This document shows positions 13,419-24,859 of a stretch of DNA of 64,000 nt, piece after piece (the stretch's first letter is position 1; every line of letters starts with the position of its first letter). The stretch lies in NCBI RefSeq assembly GCF_019279795.1, contig NC_056735.1, positions 1,944,315,821 through 1,944,379,820 of the forward strand, written 5' to 3'. This stretch comes from Protopterus annectens. Taxonomy: Eukaryota; Chordata; Ceratodontiformes; Protopteridae. Made by a program: the position numbers and the translations under genes. Below the pieces are notes generated by a model that was not told where the DNA came from, made no database searches, and was given only the letters and a program-made list of their open reading frames with translations.

Positions 13419-13639
13419 AGACTTACACTGAGGACAACTGTTTAGAATATGGCCTATTGAGAGATAACTAATTGCTGTGACTATGGAAAAGTGAAAGTCA
13501 GTGTAAAGGAATGCCTACTTTTTACAAGTTGTTAAAATGGTTAAAATATGTGTTTAATTATCCATTAATGTGTACGTCCTGAGTAATTATGGCTATTTTT
13601 AGAAACTGTTGACAAGCACAGAGCTGTGCAGTCCTACAT

Positions 13640-14290
13640 TTTATTTGTATTTATTTATTTACTGACATTTGTTAACGGGTTTGTCCAACTGGGCTTGTGG
13701 CCCATTTTCAGTGGAGACCCGAGGAGAAAACCTCCAGTAATACATTTTAAAACAAGTACAATTTTAAACAATATTGATATAATAGCAGTTATAGCAAAAC
13801 GATTCACATATATTGGGATACATGCATAAAGTTAAAGTTGCATTAAAAAGAAGCTAAGTAAAAATTTTACATTGATATAGTTCAACAGGTCAATAATTAA
13901 CATTTTTTTTTGTATAAAATTGTGCAAAGGCATAGTAGACACATTGGAGAGAGAGTTGTAATGAGGTACTAAGCATGGTCCTTTTGAGGGTACATAAAGG
14001 GAAGGAAGACTAGGTAGGGTCATGGCAGGGGCAGGTTCTGGAATTGAGAAAATAAGCTTTTAGTTCATTTTTAAAGTGTGAGGTGTGGGAGATTGAATGT
14101 ATGTCAAGGGGAAGTTTGTTCCAAGCATGGGCAAGGGAATGTTTGTAGAGTAGTTTGCCTACTGACCTTTTTGGGTGGTAGATATCAAGTAATTGTTGGT
14201 TAGAAGTACGGAGGGTCCGGGATGGGATGTAGATGGAGACTAAGGAAGATAGAGATGAACTGTGTACATAAACTAATGGTGAGCAGATAA
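13640..14290 (-). pseudogene. L2-like LINE, C-terminal RT tail and 3' UTR
   Basis: The minus strand reads without a stop from about 14,290 to 14,020. It contains RTLRTSNQQLLDI and then AWNKLPLDIHSISHTSHFKN, the pattern found at the C-terminal end of L2-clade ORF2 (R.LRSS.QLL ... WN.LP ... FK..LK). The 3' UTR follows and ends with TCTCC.CGGGTCTCCACTGAAAA and GTTAACAAATGTCAGTAAAT plus an (ATTT)n tail at 13,640-13,665. This tail matches the retroposon tails at 15,468 and 36,074, so the three share a 3' end. It is 5'-truncated. Confidence 0.7.
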
Positions 14291-14755
14291 GACAGCTACC
14301 TGCAGTGCATTAGAAGAAAAAGATAGAGGGGTTATTTAGTGAGTATACTGGTGTCTGTACGTGGACACTCTGATAGGTTAATTGTAAGGAGTAACTGAGG
14401 AAGACTTAGAAATTGAAAAATGGAGAGGCAGCATATAAGGGGCACACAGAAAGAAGACATCAAGAAAGTTGTACTGGAGGAAGTGGGAGAGGGAATGTGG
14501 TAAGTTTTTTGTCAGGGGTTAGACCACCTATTTTTTTTCTTTTTTCTTTGTATATGAGAGGGACGTTTGAAGGTGGTAGGGGAGAGGGTGTATGAGAATG
14601 GATTAGTGAAGGATGGAGGGGAGGAGGTGTCAGAGCAGTTCTCTCCTTGCTGTGGGAGACCACAAATGTTTCCAGTGCTTCATAGACTTTCAGAGGATTA
14701 CTCCAATGATTGGAGGCAGAGGCATTGTTTGGTTCAGTTTGTCATATCTGACCAA

Positions 14756-15028
14756 TATATGGAGTACTGCATCCATTGATCAAAGTCCTGAATGGAATGA
14801 AGGGTACCTCTCAAATGCTCACTCAACCACATCCTTGACCAGGTCCTGAAGCTCATGCTTTTTCACAACTTTCCAGGCTGGACTAGGACCAGGATATGGA
14901 GTCTTGCATCCATTGATGAAAGTCCTGAATGGATTGAAGGTACCTCTCCACTGCTCACTCAACCACATCCTTGACCAAATCCTGAAGCTCATGCTTTTCA
15001 CAACTTTCCAGGCTGGACTAGGACCAAG
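14756..15028. repeat. Two-copy tandem duplication, about 138-bp unit
   Basis: Unit 1 (14,756-14,893) and unit 2 (14,894-15,028) both start ATATGGAGT.TTGCATCCATT or nearly so and both end CAGGCTGGACTAGGACCA. They differ by roughly one base in ten plus small indels. No known function. Reading frames on both strands repeat accordingly. Confidence 0.9.
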
Positions 15029-15334
15029 CACACCACACCAACCATGTGAAGACATCTCTGTGTAGACAGAGTATGATAGAGAACATTACCTGAACTGGAG
15101 GGCACATGGTCAGTCTTGTTCTGGGATTCCTGGACCTGTGAAAAAAGCACCATAAAAAACAGAGAAACAAAACAATAAATAGAAAACAATTATTTAATTA
15201 AAAGTGAAAGAGAGAGAGAAGGAGAGGAAGTGAAGGAGAGGAAGAGAAGTAGACAATAATGAAGAAACTAAATGTTTTCATAATTCGGTGTTACGTCAAT
15301 TTGTATTTTATTGGCAGTGGTTACTTACTCAGTA

Positions 15335-15467
<133 letters not shown>

Positions 15468-15571
15468 TCTGGAGCATTTCTCCCCGGGCCTCTGCTGAAA
15501 ACAGGATCTGTGGAATCTAGTCGGACTTTCCCGGTCAACAAATGTTAAATAAAAAAAAAAAAAAAAAAAAG
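15468..15571 (+). mobile_element. Retroposon 3' tail (L2-type tail with poly-A)
   Basis: It begins TCTGGAGCATTTCTCCCCGG and runs through CTAGTCGGACTTTCCCGGTC to AACAAATGTTAAATA, then a run of about 22 A at 15,549-15,571. The same block occurs at 36,074 on the plus strand and, more diverged, at 13,640-13,740 on the minus strand, where it ends an L2-like LINE. It could be a truncated LINE or the tail of a SINE that uses that LINE. Confidence 0.7.
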
Positions 15572-15572
15572 A

Positions 15573-15925
15573 TATATGTCTACTTCAGATGATCAAACTT
15601 TCAAAAGTTCAACTTTCATATGGCCGAGACCATATGATCGAACTTTTGAAACTTCAAACATCTAATAAAAATGTAAAAAAGGGTAAAAAAAACAATTATC
15701 TGAAAGGTTTTAGTGGGGGGGGGGGCAAGCCATCCTGCACCCCACATGCTCTGCTATTTATGTAATCTAACTCTGAGATTACACTACAGTGTGGAAAAGG
15801 GAAATCCTCCCGTTCTGCTCTGTATGGAAACCTCCGTTATAAATGTTCGAACTTTCAAAAGTTTGATCATATGGTCTCGGCCATATGAAAGTCGAACTTT
15901 TGAAAGGTAGACCATATGAAGGGGA

Positions 15926-15929
<4 letters not shown>
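15573..15929. mobile_element. Foldback MITE with long terminal inverted repeats (element B)
   Basis: The left arm 15,573-15,660 and right arm 15,842-15,928 are inverted copies over about 85 bp, including AACTTTCAAAAGTTC.ACTTT and CATATGGCCGAGACCATATG, itself a near-palindrome. The centre contains a G-run and TCTAACTCTGAGATTACACT, which matches the centre of element A at 10.5 kb, so A and B belong to one group with different arms. It sits between a poly-A tail and an (AT)n repeat. Confidence 0.85.
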
Positions 15930-15968
<39 letters not shown>

Positions 15969-15984
15969 CATAACATATAACAAT

Positions 15985-16034
<50 letters not shown>
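15929..16034. repeat. Two (AT)n microsatellites
   Basis: AT runs at 15,929-15,962 and 15,992-16,034 separated by about 30 bp of AT-rich sequence. They lie directly beside element B. Confidence 0.9.
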
Positions 16035-16038
<4 letters not shown>

Positions 16039-16064
16039 CTACATATAATATTCAAAAAAATCTT

Positions 16065-19000
16065 ACATATCAATTGGCTAATCTTCTGGTGTCATTCTAA
16101 GGGGATCCAGTATCTGTCTGCCAGGGATGACATGGTCGACAGACCACAATGCTTTGCCAGATGGCCTGCACCTGTTGCCCCTGGGATTCCAAATACTGGC
16201 TAAGGGTCTTGCCACCCCTATAGTACCTTTTTTAGGCAAGGTTCAAATAACAAATTCACCTCTGTAACAGGAACAGGCAGGCAAAAACTGAGGGTAATGC
16301 TACTCAATGCTAGAAGTCTAAATCTCAAAATGCACTCACTCAAGGCACTCCTTAAAATGGAGAACATCGATATCTGTGCGGTGACTGAGGCATGGTTCAA
16401 GGCTCTAGTGAGCACCCCTGCATTGCCAGACTATAACTCATACCACACTTTTCGGCCATCTAACCTGGACCAGAACACCAAAGGTGTCCATATTCATTAA
16501 GGATATCCACACCTCCAGGCTAGTTGCTCAACATAATGCATCCAAGGTTATCTAAGTGCAACTAACTCTGGGCAAAACTGCAATCTAAATTGTAGCTTGC
16601 TACAGATCCCCCACCATGCCCCAGCATTCCCACTCCTCCTTTCTTGATATACTGGAAATTATTAGGGTTCAACCAAACACCCTAATAATGGGCAATTTCG
16701 AGTACACCACCATCAACTCAGAAAACTACTCATGTATCAACTCCTTCACTCAACGCTTTCTGGAATTCATAAATTCCAATGCCCTGGATCAACTTATCCA
16801 CACCCCCACCAGGGGCAGCAATATCCTAGACCTAGTCATTACCAACATGAGTGACCGGTGTTCCACACCTGAAGTCAATTCCTCGTTGGTCACATCTGAC
16901 CATAAGCTAATCACCCTAGATATTCGCATCTCAACCCCAACCACCATTAAGGAAACCATGATAAAAATTTCTCAAAAGCCAACTTCATTCTTCTTAAGAC
17001 AGAAGTGGCAAGCTTCATGACACACATGCAGATGGACAATGCAGTTACGACTGCTGAATCCTACACAAATACACTCTATAAGCACTTACACAAATGCATG
17101 GATTGTGCTATCCCAAACAGAACCAAGACGCTATCCTGCAAAAAAAAAAAGGAAGCCAATCTGGTCGTCCCCTGCCATAAAGAAACTCTACAACAGAAGG
17201 AAGAAACTGTTGCAAAAGAGAGTAAAATCCCATGAGTGGGAGGAGCTCCCTGGTCAGCCTCAGTAAGAAGCTGAGATCCCTTGTAAGATCCTCCAAATCT
17301 AGCTACGACAATACAATCACCACTGATTCTAAAGGCAGCCACAAAGCATTCTATAGCTATGTCAAGAATCTCAATGGCAACACCCAGATCTGCTCTGAGT
17401 TACAGTGCAACAGCACAAAAATTACAGAACCAACTGATATTGCCAAAATCCTGGCAGATAGGTTCAGTGCTAATTTTACTCCCCTCTAACCCCCTAAAGG
17501 GCCCATGTCCATACGGGAAGAATGCAGAGTCCCTGTAATCACATCTATGCAGGCAAACGCTGCACTCTCTAAAACCAAAAACACAGCATCCATGGGACCG
17601 GACAACATCCTAGGCTACATTTTACATAAACTTCAGAACAAACTGGCTCCCCACCTAAGCACCATGTTCAATCATAGTCTCACATCATGATTTGTGCCTA
17701 CTGAATGGCGCACAGCAACAGTTATCCCACTCCACAAGGGTGAGCCACCACTGATCCTGGCAACTATCGCCCTATTAGCCTGAGGAGCCTGGTCTGTAAG
17801 GCCATGGAACATATCATCATGGAACTCATAAACAAAGACATTGGTAACCTTCAAACTCTGGACCCCACCCAGTTTGGGTTTGTGAAATACATCTCATGCC
17901 TTCTGAACCTAATCAACTTCTTTGAGGCAGTCACCAAAGCCGTAGAAAAGGGTAAGGTGGTTCACACAGCCTATCGTGACCTCGCCAAGGCTTTCAACAC
18001 CATCCCCCATTCTGGAATTATAGCTAAACTCACTAAACTTGGTATAAATCCCTACATCACAAGATGGGTTGACAACTGGCTCACTGACAGAACCCACACT
18101 GTAAAAGTTGCAGACTCCAAATCTGACTTCAAACCAGTGACAAGTAGAGTACCACAGAGTTCAGTCCTGAGACTTCTCCTGTTTGGTATCTACTTCTTTG
18201 AAGTACAGGCTAACACAGAAGGCCTCTGGCTAATGCAGTTCACAGATGACTGCAAACTAGGAGCCATAGTCGAGTCCTCAAATGATGTGGACATCCTACA
18301 GAAGGGCCTCACTGAGACAGATGCCTGGTGTCAGAGGCATGGCCTCAAGCTCAATGGCAAAAAGTGCATTATCATCCCCTTTGGTAAAAACTATGTACCC
18401 ATAAACTACCACATAAATGGCAGTCTACTTAACACTGAATGTGTGATAAGAAACCTTGGGACCCAGGTGGACAGTAGTCTCTCCTTTAATAATCACATTG
18501 CCAGAGTAGTTAGGAAATCCTTCTATGTGGCACATCTTATCAGAAAAGGGTTCTCATCCAGGAAAAAAGAGACCATTGTTCTGCTCTACTCAGCACTCAT
18601 TAGACCCATTATAGAGTCAAGCACCCCTTTTGGAATGTACCTCACAAGTCATCTGCAGCAGCTGGAAAGGCCACAGAAGTGCCTCACAAAGAGGATTACT
18701 GTCCTCAAACAGATGCCTTACACTGACCGCCTCAAAAAGCTCCAGCTTTACTCTGTAGAAAATCGCCTACTCTGAGGAGATCTCTGCCTAACATATAAAG
18801 CTATGTTAAATCCAGAGCTGTTGGACATGCTACACCTAAAGAAATCCCAATCTCTCCAAGCTACACACTCTAGAGACCTAAACCTTGTCACCACAATAAA
18901 TAGGGCATGCTGAAGGGATAGATTCCTGTCCTAGAGACTTCCTATACTCTGGAACAAGCTGCCCATCTATGTCAAGCAAAGTTCCTCATTAGCACTCTTC

Positions 19001-19195
19001 AAGTAAAATCTTGATGAGTGGATAGGAAATAGAAAATACACCCCAGGGATCACTTATGTGGCTCTGCTCGACAGGGGCACAGGAAATTAACTTTCTTGGG
19101 TGGTGTAAGCCAGGGAACCTTGTTAGCTAGGCTAACTTAGCCCCTTGGGCCAATAGCCTAATACCTAACTATGAACCTATGAACCTAATCAATCT
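16065..19195 (+). pseudogene. CR1-like LINE: ORF1 esterase end, endonuclease, reverse transcriptase, 3' octamer repeat
   Basis: This is the fullest copy of the window's CR1-like family. In order: the last part of an ORF1 esterase (16,085-16,230, frame relics of a D.LHL..LG block), a degraded apurinic endonuclease (MLLNARSL at 16,297; ICAVTEAWF; MGNFEYT where relatives have GDFN; TSDHKLITLDI near 16,900), an EN-RT linker (17,005-17,490), then RT. The RT fingers are at 17,505-17,800 (MGPDNILG, YRPIS). The largest frame, 17,804-18,775 (323 codons), has QFGFVK, the catalytic block YRDLAKAFNTI, VPQSS and the second catalytic box FTDD (FADD in intact members). Frameshifts and stops separate the parts; a TGA at 18,773 interrupts the thumb. 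The 3' end at about 19,170-19,190 is a CR1-style octamer repeat (ATGAACCT). CR1/L2 ORF1 esterases are known. Dead copy. Confidence 0.9.
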
Positions 19196-19700
19196 ATATT
19201 TAGATGGATAGAAAGGTATACATATGCATATGTTTTGATGCATATATACATTTCTAGGTACAGATGCCTGCATTTTCTTAATTTTCTTAACTTACATTTA
19301 CCGTCATACATGTAATAATGTGGTTACCCTCACAATCAATAGGGGCAAATCTTAACAGAATCAGGGACAAATCCAGAAATAATCAGGGACACTTCTAAAA
19401 TATTAGTAATATTAACTTGAAACATTGAGAGAGTAAGATAATATGTATTAATGTTTTCCGGGCATATGGCAAATGTCTATTTTGGCAAGGGGTGCAAAAC
19501 AAGCTGAGAGAGCTAAGGTGTGGAACCAAATGTATTTGCATGTAAATTTAAGTGGAGGGAGTATATTAATGCAGTTCAGCAAAAGGGCCAATGACATGTA
19601 GGGATATGCTAGAGCAAAGGCTAGGCAAAATGCAATTGCCCATAGCAGTACTGTGGGGGACATACAACACTGAACTCTTTAACACCAGATGAGATATACC
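19196..19700. other. Unassigned AT-rich sequence
   Basis: No feature seen beyond short AT-rich runs. Confidence 0.5.
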
Positions 19701-20700
19701 TTCTCATCTTTCAGGAAGAATAGTATGACAGTAATGAGGATGCTACAGGCATAGTCAGAGTAGGTGTGGACATTGGCAGTAACTAACCTCAGCAGCTGCC
19801 ACAGTCATCTAGTTATGAAGGTTAGAACAGCCCACTGGCAAAATCACATTCTGAAAAATACTATGTAGAATAACTGGGTACATATAACCTGTGACATCTA
19901 TTATCAGCAGGTGCTCCCTCCATTTCTGCCACTCAGGAAAGTGGCCAAAGTTTACAAGGTAAGTGTGCTCCAAGGTCTCTGTAACCATGTCACCAAATAC
20001 TCCTTCACAGATTGAGCAGCAGAAATGAGCAGTTCCACTGTGACTGTTAATGATAATGACATAAAAGTTACATTTCTGACATAATCTGAGTACAGTGACA
20101 CACACAGTCACCAAGTGAAACAGGGGCATGACTCAACCCACAGAAAGTACATAATTCTGCAGGCAGGGATACAGGCTCATGCACTCACCCAGCTGAGGAA
20201 ATTATATTGCAGATGGTGCAAGAAATGACCACATGTAGCTCACCTCCAGTGTTTGCTGAACTACAGGAACACCCTCAAAAAGATGGTACAATCTGAGAGG
20301 TAGCAGTGTCCACTGTAACTCCTTTGGAAAGGGGTGCCAGGCAAAGGCACATGTCACAGCTAGTGCCAGACACATAAGAAGCCTTGGCTGTGTAACAGGA
20401 GATGTACCAGGATATTGCTCAGGTGCAGTCCACTGCTACAGAGGGTCAGCTACAGATGGTCAGAGTACTGCAGGGTCTATGCAAGGATTTTGTCTAATAC
20501 ACGGAAATGGTAGAGAACAGGGCTAATGCCAGGATCACACTCATGTACAGTATGATAGCACTCATGGTAGCCACCTCTGTCTCCATGAACACACTAGTCA
20601 GGACCTACAACAGTCAAGTAGGAAAAAGTGCTGGACAGGGACAAGGTCAGAGGAGGTCACACATCATGTAATTCTCAGGAAACTTCTGGAAAAAGTGGGG
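19700..20700 (+). pseudogene. Harbinger Myb-partner protein, C-terminal exons (relic)
   Basis: The plus strand at about 20,388-20,640 reads a helical, coding-looking stretch with one internal stop: QEMYQDIAQVQ, then MVRVLQGLCKDFV, TEMVENRANARITL, SMNTLVRTYNSQ, and a GQGQGQ tail. This resembles the C-terminal coiled-coil of the Myb/SANT-like second protein of Harbinger elements, which accompanies the transposase. Upstream, a pyrimidine-rich splice acceptor (TTCTCATCTTTCAG, ending at about 19,713) leads into an acidic segment (E-rich, with a TAG) as expected for a middle exon. A transposase exon on the opposite strand lies 1 kb downstream, the usual convergent arrangement. The family match is from pattern recognition only; the Myb domain itself is not visible here. 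Confidence 0.4.
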
Positions 20701-21599
20701 GTGATGTGACCCAAAAAAAGGCAGGCAGGCTTCATCTGCTTATAGCAGAACCTTTCTTTGAAGGCCTTAGTCATGAAGCACCAGGAGATCATTGCTTTCA
20801 TCTATTATGTCATGCCATCACAACATGTCAGCATCATACTTGCACTTCCTCAAGATCATGGACACCATTGCCTACACTGTTCTTAGGGGATGTAGTTAAG
20901 TCAAGCCATACAGTGCATCTAGAGAAAATATCACAAGGAACGTTTGACTTGATTAATATCACTGTTTAAAATGACAGGAAAATTAAACAAAGAGGTAAAA
21001 TGGGGAATCTGCAGATTGAAATATAGAACAGTACTAAGGACCTAAAACCCTCAGGAGGTGAGTGCTTATGGCAGTAATACAAATTCAGCCACTGTCAGCA
21101 AATCTAACACTTTTGCCACATTACCCTTAGCAGTGCAAAAATTGTGATTATTAGTACTTTGGATGACATAAGTGTTGTTGGCTATAAGAGCATGAATTAA
21201 TCTGATGAAGTCCTTTAATAGAGAAAAAATGTTCTTTATTTATCAGCAGAAAAGTAGGGAAACATTATCATTAGAAATGTTGTACAATTTTCTTTTCTGG
21301 TGGAAGGGAGCACCTCATGTAAACTGCAAAGTGGAATAGATCAATGCATGGTTAAATACACATATTTCTTCCATTTACTGAGTCAGATTCTCCAATTATC
21401 AAGTAATGACCAGTCTAGCATAAGCAGTACTTAGAACATTTTACTGCAGTCCCTAAACAAACCGGGCATAACAATACAGTACAAAATGAAGCATTCTATA
21501 TCTTCCATCCTAGCAATACTATTCACTGCACAGATCTCAATGAAAAGTTAGGCGTGTCTCAGACTATATACTGCCACTAAACTAAACTGATACATAAGC

Positions 21600-21850
21600 C
21601 ATGTACCTATACTTAATAAAAATAAATAAATAAATGCAATAGGGCCTGTTTGATGTATAGTGACAGTAGGCCTTGCACCATGCAGCATAGCTCACAGTAG
21701 AACTACACAGAAATGGGCTTTCAGCAGGTCAAACATTCATTTGACAACAATCTATGCCTGAGACAGGGAAGTGTTGCACCTTTCTTCAACAGCTCCTGTA
21801 AGTTTGCAGATATGAGTCATCAGCCAGGGCTTGAGTGGATAGGCTGCATC
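21600..21850 (-). pseudogene. HARBI1-like transposase, C-terminal exon (relic, distinct family)
   Basis: Reading right to left, an intron acceptor (T-rich, ending TTTTTTTCAG at about 21,853) precedes DAAYPLKPWLMTHICKL, then VEERCNTSLSQA and MFDLLKAHF. This matches the second-aspartate and glutamate region of HARBI1-type DDE transposases (GDAGYPLKPWLMTP ... R.VVE..FG.LKARF). Two stops break it, and the glutamate of the E motif is replaced by a stop-containing VVK* segment. It differs from the transposase in the giant elements (LMTHI against LMTPL) and so comes from another Harbinger family. The upstream catalytic exons should lie toward 22.5 kb, but I cannot see them. Confidence 0.7.
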
Positions 21851-22169
21851 ATCTGAAAAAAACAAGAAGAAAAAAAGGGTGGGGAGAGACACAACAAAGC
21901 AAGTGTAATTTAATACTTGATACATTTTCCAATGTATAACTAACTGTATAATTATAATTCAAATTTCCATTTAGCAACAAAGTGACCTTAAAGCATCCTG
22001 TCATGCAGGAAACATTCAACTGAATTTAAATCAGTACCACTAACAACACCAGCATAGAATTAGTAAGTCAAACTAAACAAGCAGTAACAAAAAAAATCTA
22101 GATAAACTCTACAGAGTCAGTTAATACTTCACAGATAATGCTTGAAAAATTATAGCTCAATCCCTTCTC

Positions 22170-22575
22170 ATCCCGGCACTACTTTATGCTATTCCAATCT
22201 TGATTAACCTCCAATGCACTCAGCTTTCACTGCTGGAACAGTGCTATAATAAGGTGACAATATCTGCTGCCAATCATCGTTATAAGACACATCACTGTCT
22301 GGTCTTCAAACAACATCAATAGTTAGAGCTAAGGCATTACCTTATACTTTTCCACCTAGTTACTTTCAACAAACACATCTATTATCCAGACAAATGCTCT
22401 AGTTTGAAAAATATTTTCCAACATTACTATCCAATAGACAGCTGAGATTCACTGAGAAAATGCAATTAACTGCTCCAAAAGCTAACAGTTCAACTGGTGA
22501 TTCTTTATTCTTCTCTTTCCTGGCCAAAATTTGGAATTCCCTTCCTCTTACTCTAAGAAACACAATAAATACAAC
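22170..22575 (+). pseudogene. L2-like LINE, C-terminal RT fragment
   Basis: Plus-strand frame: SLIPALLYAIPI near 22,165-22,200, then after frame changes LRFTEKMQLTAPKANSS and FSFLAKIWNSLPLTLR at 22,445-22,560. This is the LR...L..P......F...AP..WN.LPL..R pattern of L2-clade LINE C termini. The giant element copy 1 begins directly after it, so this LINE is probably its insertion target. Confidence 0.65.
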
Positions 22576-23007
22576 CCCCCGGATTCACTATCCTTCCATG
22601 CAGGAATAGCTTAATCCCGCACGGAAGCAGCCATTTAGGAGCAGTACAGCAGCATGCCATGCATATTAATGAAAGCATGCTGCCTGCGCTCCTAAACTTA
22701 CATGGAGCGTGTATGAGTGCAGGGGGCATGTCTGAGAGCAGAGTTCTCAGAATATACAAGCCCCCTGCAATGAAGGACAGCAGAGTATGAATAAGAATGA
22801 ACAAGACATCTCATAGGTGTTCCCATACCCCCAGCAACATCCCCCCATGTTTACTAGAGCAATAGTCAAACATAAAATGTAAAGAATATTTTTTTTATGA
22901 AACAGATTAAATTTAACCGTAGGTGAGTGGGTTTGCCCATCGCTTAGCTATGGTTATTGCAGCTTAAATAGCACAAGAGAATAAAAAGCAAAATATATGC
23001 AAATGAA

Positions 23008-23083
23008 GCAGTACAGCAATAGTGTAGTGGATAGAGCATTCACATTATGAGCAGTCATTCCCGGTTCGAGTCCCATGCCAGTA
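23008..23083 (+). other. tRNA-like module with perfect B box (copy 1)
   Basis: The box A-like TAGTGTAGTGGATAGAGC is followed about 40 nt later by GGTTCGAGTCC, an exact match to the pol III B-box consensus GGTTCRANNCC. The counterpart in copy 2 (38,662-38,730) has changes in the B box. It looks like a tRNA-derived SINE head or a captured tRNA pseudogene within the element. No CCA end or clear cloverleaf, so I do not call a tRNA gene. Confidence 0.7.
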
Positions 23084-23398
23084 CAATCCATTTTCCATGT
23101 CAAATCACTGTATGATCAATTTATTTTGTTGCATATCCTACGATAACATATATTTATAACATGTACATATCTATAATATATATTTGTGTGTGAACTGGAT
23201 TGCTGCATTAAATGCAGATGTGAGGTATCAGTGTCATAATGTTGCAAAGTCCACAGATAATCACAAATGCCCCATACAGTATATGCACACAGGAATCAGG
23301 GATACACGTGGAAGGTAAAATGTGTAATGAATGATAACTCCATACAGTTTCCAAATCCACTACCTTCCCAAAAACTATTAGACATTACTGTCTAAATT

Positions 23399-23660
23399 AG
23401 TGTGGTGGTAAGCGGGAGTAAGCACTAGTAAGGAAGTGTAATCACTGTTAAGCAGTAGTAAGTGGGAGTAAGCATATTTAAGCAGTAGTAAATGAGTTTA
23501 AGCCCGTTTGCATGGGGGTAAGCAATGCGCAGACAGGTTAAGCAATATTAAAGCTGAGTATAACAAACCGTAACCGGAAGTTAGCAGTGCTTACCTCTGT
23601 GCAAACCTGTGCAAACCTATGTACAACTGCTTTAAAGTGCCTTAATCACTCTGTATCCAA
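23399..23660. repeat. TAAGC-rich short-motif repeat
   Basis: Repeated TAAGC-type pentamers (GGAGTAAGCA, GTTAAGCAGTAGTAAG) spaced irregularly, then GTGCAAACCTGTGCAAACC and a block ending TTAATCACTCTGTATCCAAC. Related blocks occur twice in copy 2 (42,436-42,655 and 50,480-50,660), each time followed by a minus-strand tRNA-like unit, as here. Confidence 0.7.
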
Positions 23661-23669
23661 CGACCCTTG

Positions 23670-24260
23670 TTATTAGGACTAGAACTCCTGCCTATCTCAG
23701 TATTCCTACTAAAGTACTACACAGTTATGAGATGCACCACAGAGCTTATACATTTCCACCTCTTCCAAAGGTACTTCTAAGGTGGGTGACATCAACAGGT
23801 TTGCTACTTTAGAGTGAAGGGAAGTGTAAAGGGTAGTACACATATCAAAAATGGTATGATCCAGATAACACATGATTCATACACTTGACAGTATTGAGAT
23901 TAGAACTCCTGCCTATCTAGGTATTCCTACTTTAGTTCTATGCAGTTATAAGACACACCACAGAACTTATACATTTCCAACTCAACCAAAGCTACTTCTG
24001 AGGTAGATGACATCAACAGGTCTACTAAATTGGAGTGAAGAGAAGTGTAAAGGGTAGTACACAGGTGAAAAATGGTATGAGCCAGACAGTACATGATTCA
24101 CACACAAACAAACACACACATACTTGCCAGTATTGGGATTAGAACTCCTGCCTATCTAGGTATTGCTACTATAGTGTTACACAGCTACTGTACATGCTAC
24201 AGAGATTACTGAATTTTCATATGGCCAAAGCTGCTGATAACTGCACAGCTGTGGTAAAGT
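23670..24260 (-). repeat. Tandem tRNA-like units, short array of three
   Basis: Units start with GGATTAGAACTCCTGCCTAT-like blocks at about 23,681, 23,892 and 24,129. Spacing is 211-237 bp, and each continues TACACAGTTAT ... CACCACAGAGCTTATAC. Read on the minus strand each has a B-box-like GAGTTCTAATCC. They belong to the same unit family as the longer array at 28.2 kb. Confidence 0.75.
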
Positions 24261-24859
24261 ATTACAGGTGGCAGACAGTCTGCTTTCTTTTCCACCCATA
24301 CATCATGCTCATTTTTTATGTCTTCCACTTCAACTATCATGAAATGTAGCACACCTGTGAGACATCAGCAGTACTCATTCACCACAGATGTTGCCCCAGT
24401 ACTTACTAGTTATGTCCACCCCTCCTGGCATGTTTGAAGGGTGGTTATTTGTGCTTTCACCCATTGACCTGGTGCACATGTCAATTTCAGGGCACTGTTG
24501 CAACTGCAGCATGTACACAGACAACTCTCCCCTCTAAACTCCAAACACTCAGACCTATGAGGGTTACCCATATATCACCCAATGTGGACATATGCACTCT
24601 GCAGCAAATAATGGACTAGCAGGTCAAGACGATAAGATCAACACCTGCACCATACAATGTGGAACACATAGCTCACCATGACACCCACTTTGACTGCCAT
24701 GACATACAGTGAAAAGCCACACACTCACCTTCCCAGAGGCACTCAGTGGACATCTATCCAAGCAGCATAGACAAGTAAGGCAGACACCCACTCAGACACT
24801 ATGACATGGCACATGCCAAGGGATACATATTTAACCTACAGTATGCCCCAATCTAAGCC
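24261..24859. other. Unassigned sequence, possibly CR1 ORF1 N-terminal region
   Basis: Nothing recognisable. It lies between the tandem units and the readable start of the CR1 esterase and may belong to either element. Confidence 0.3.
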
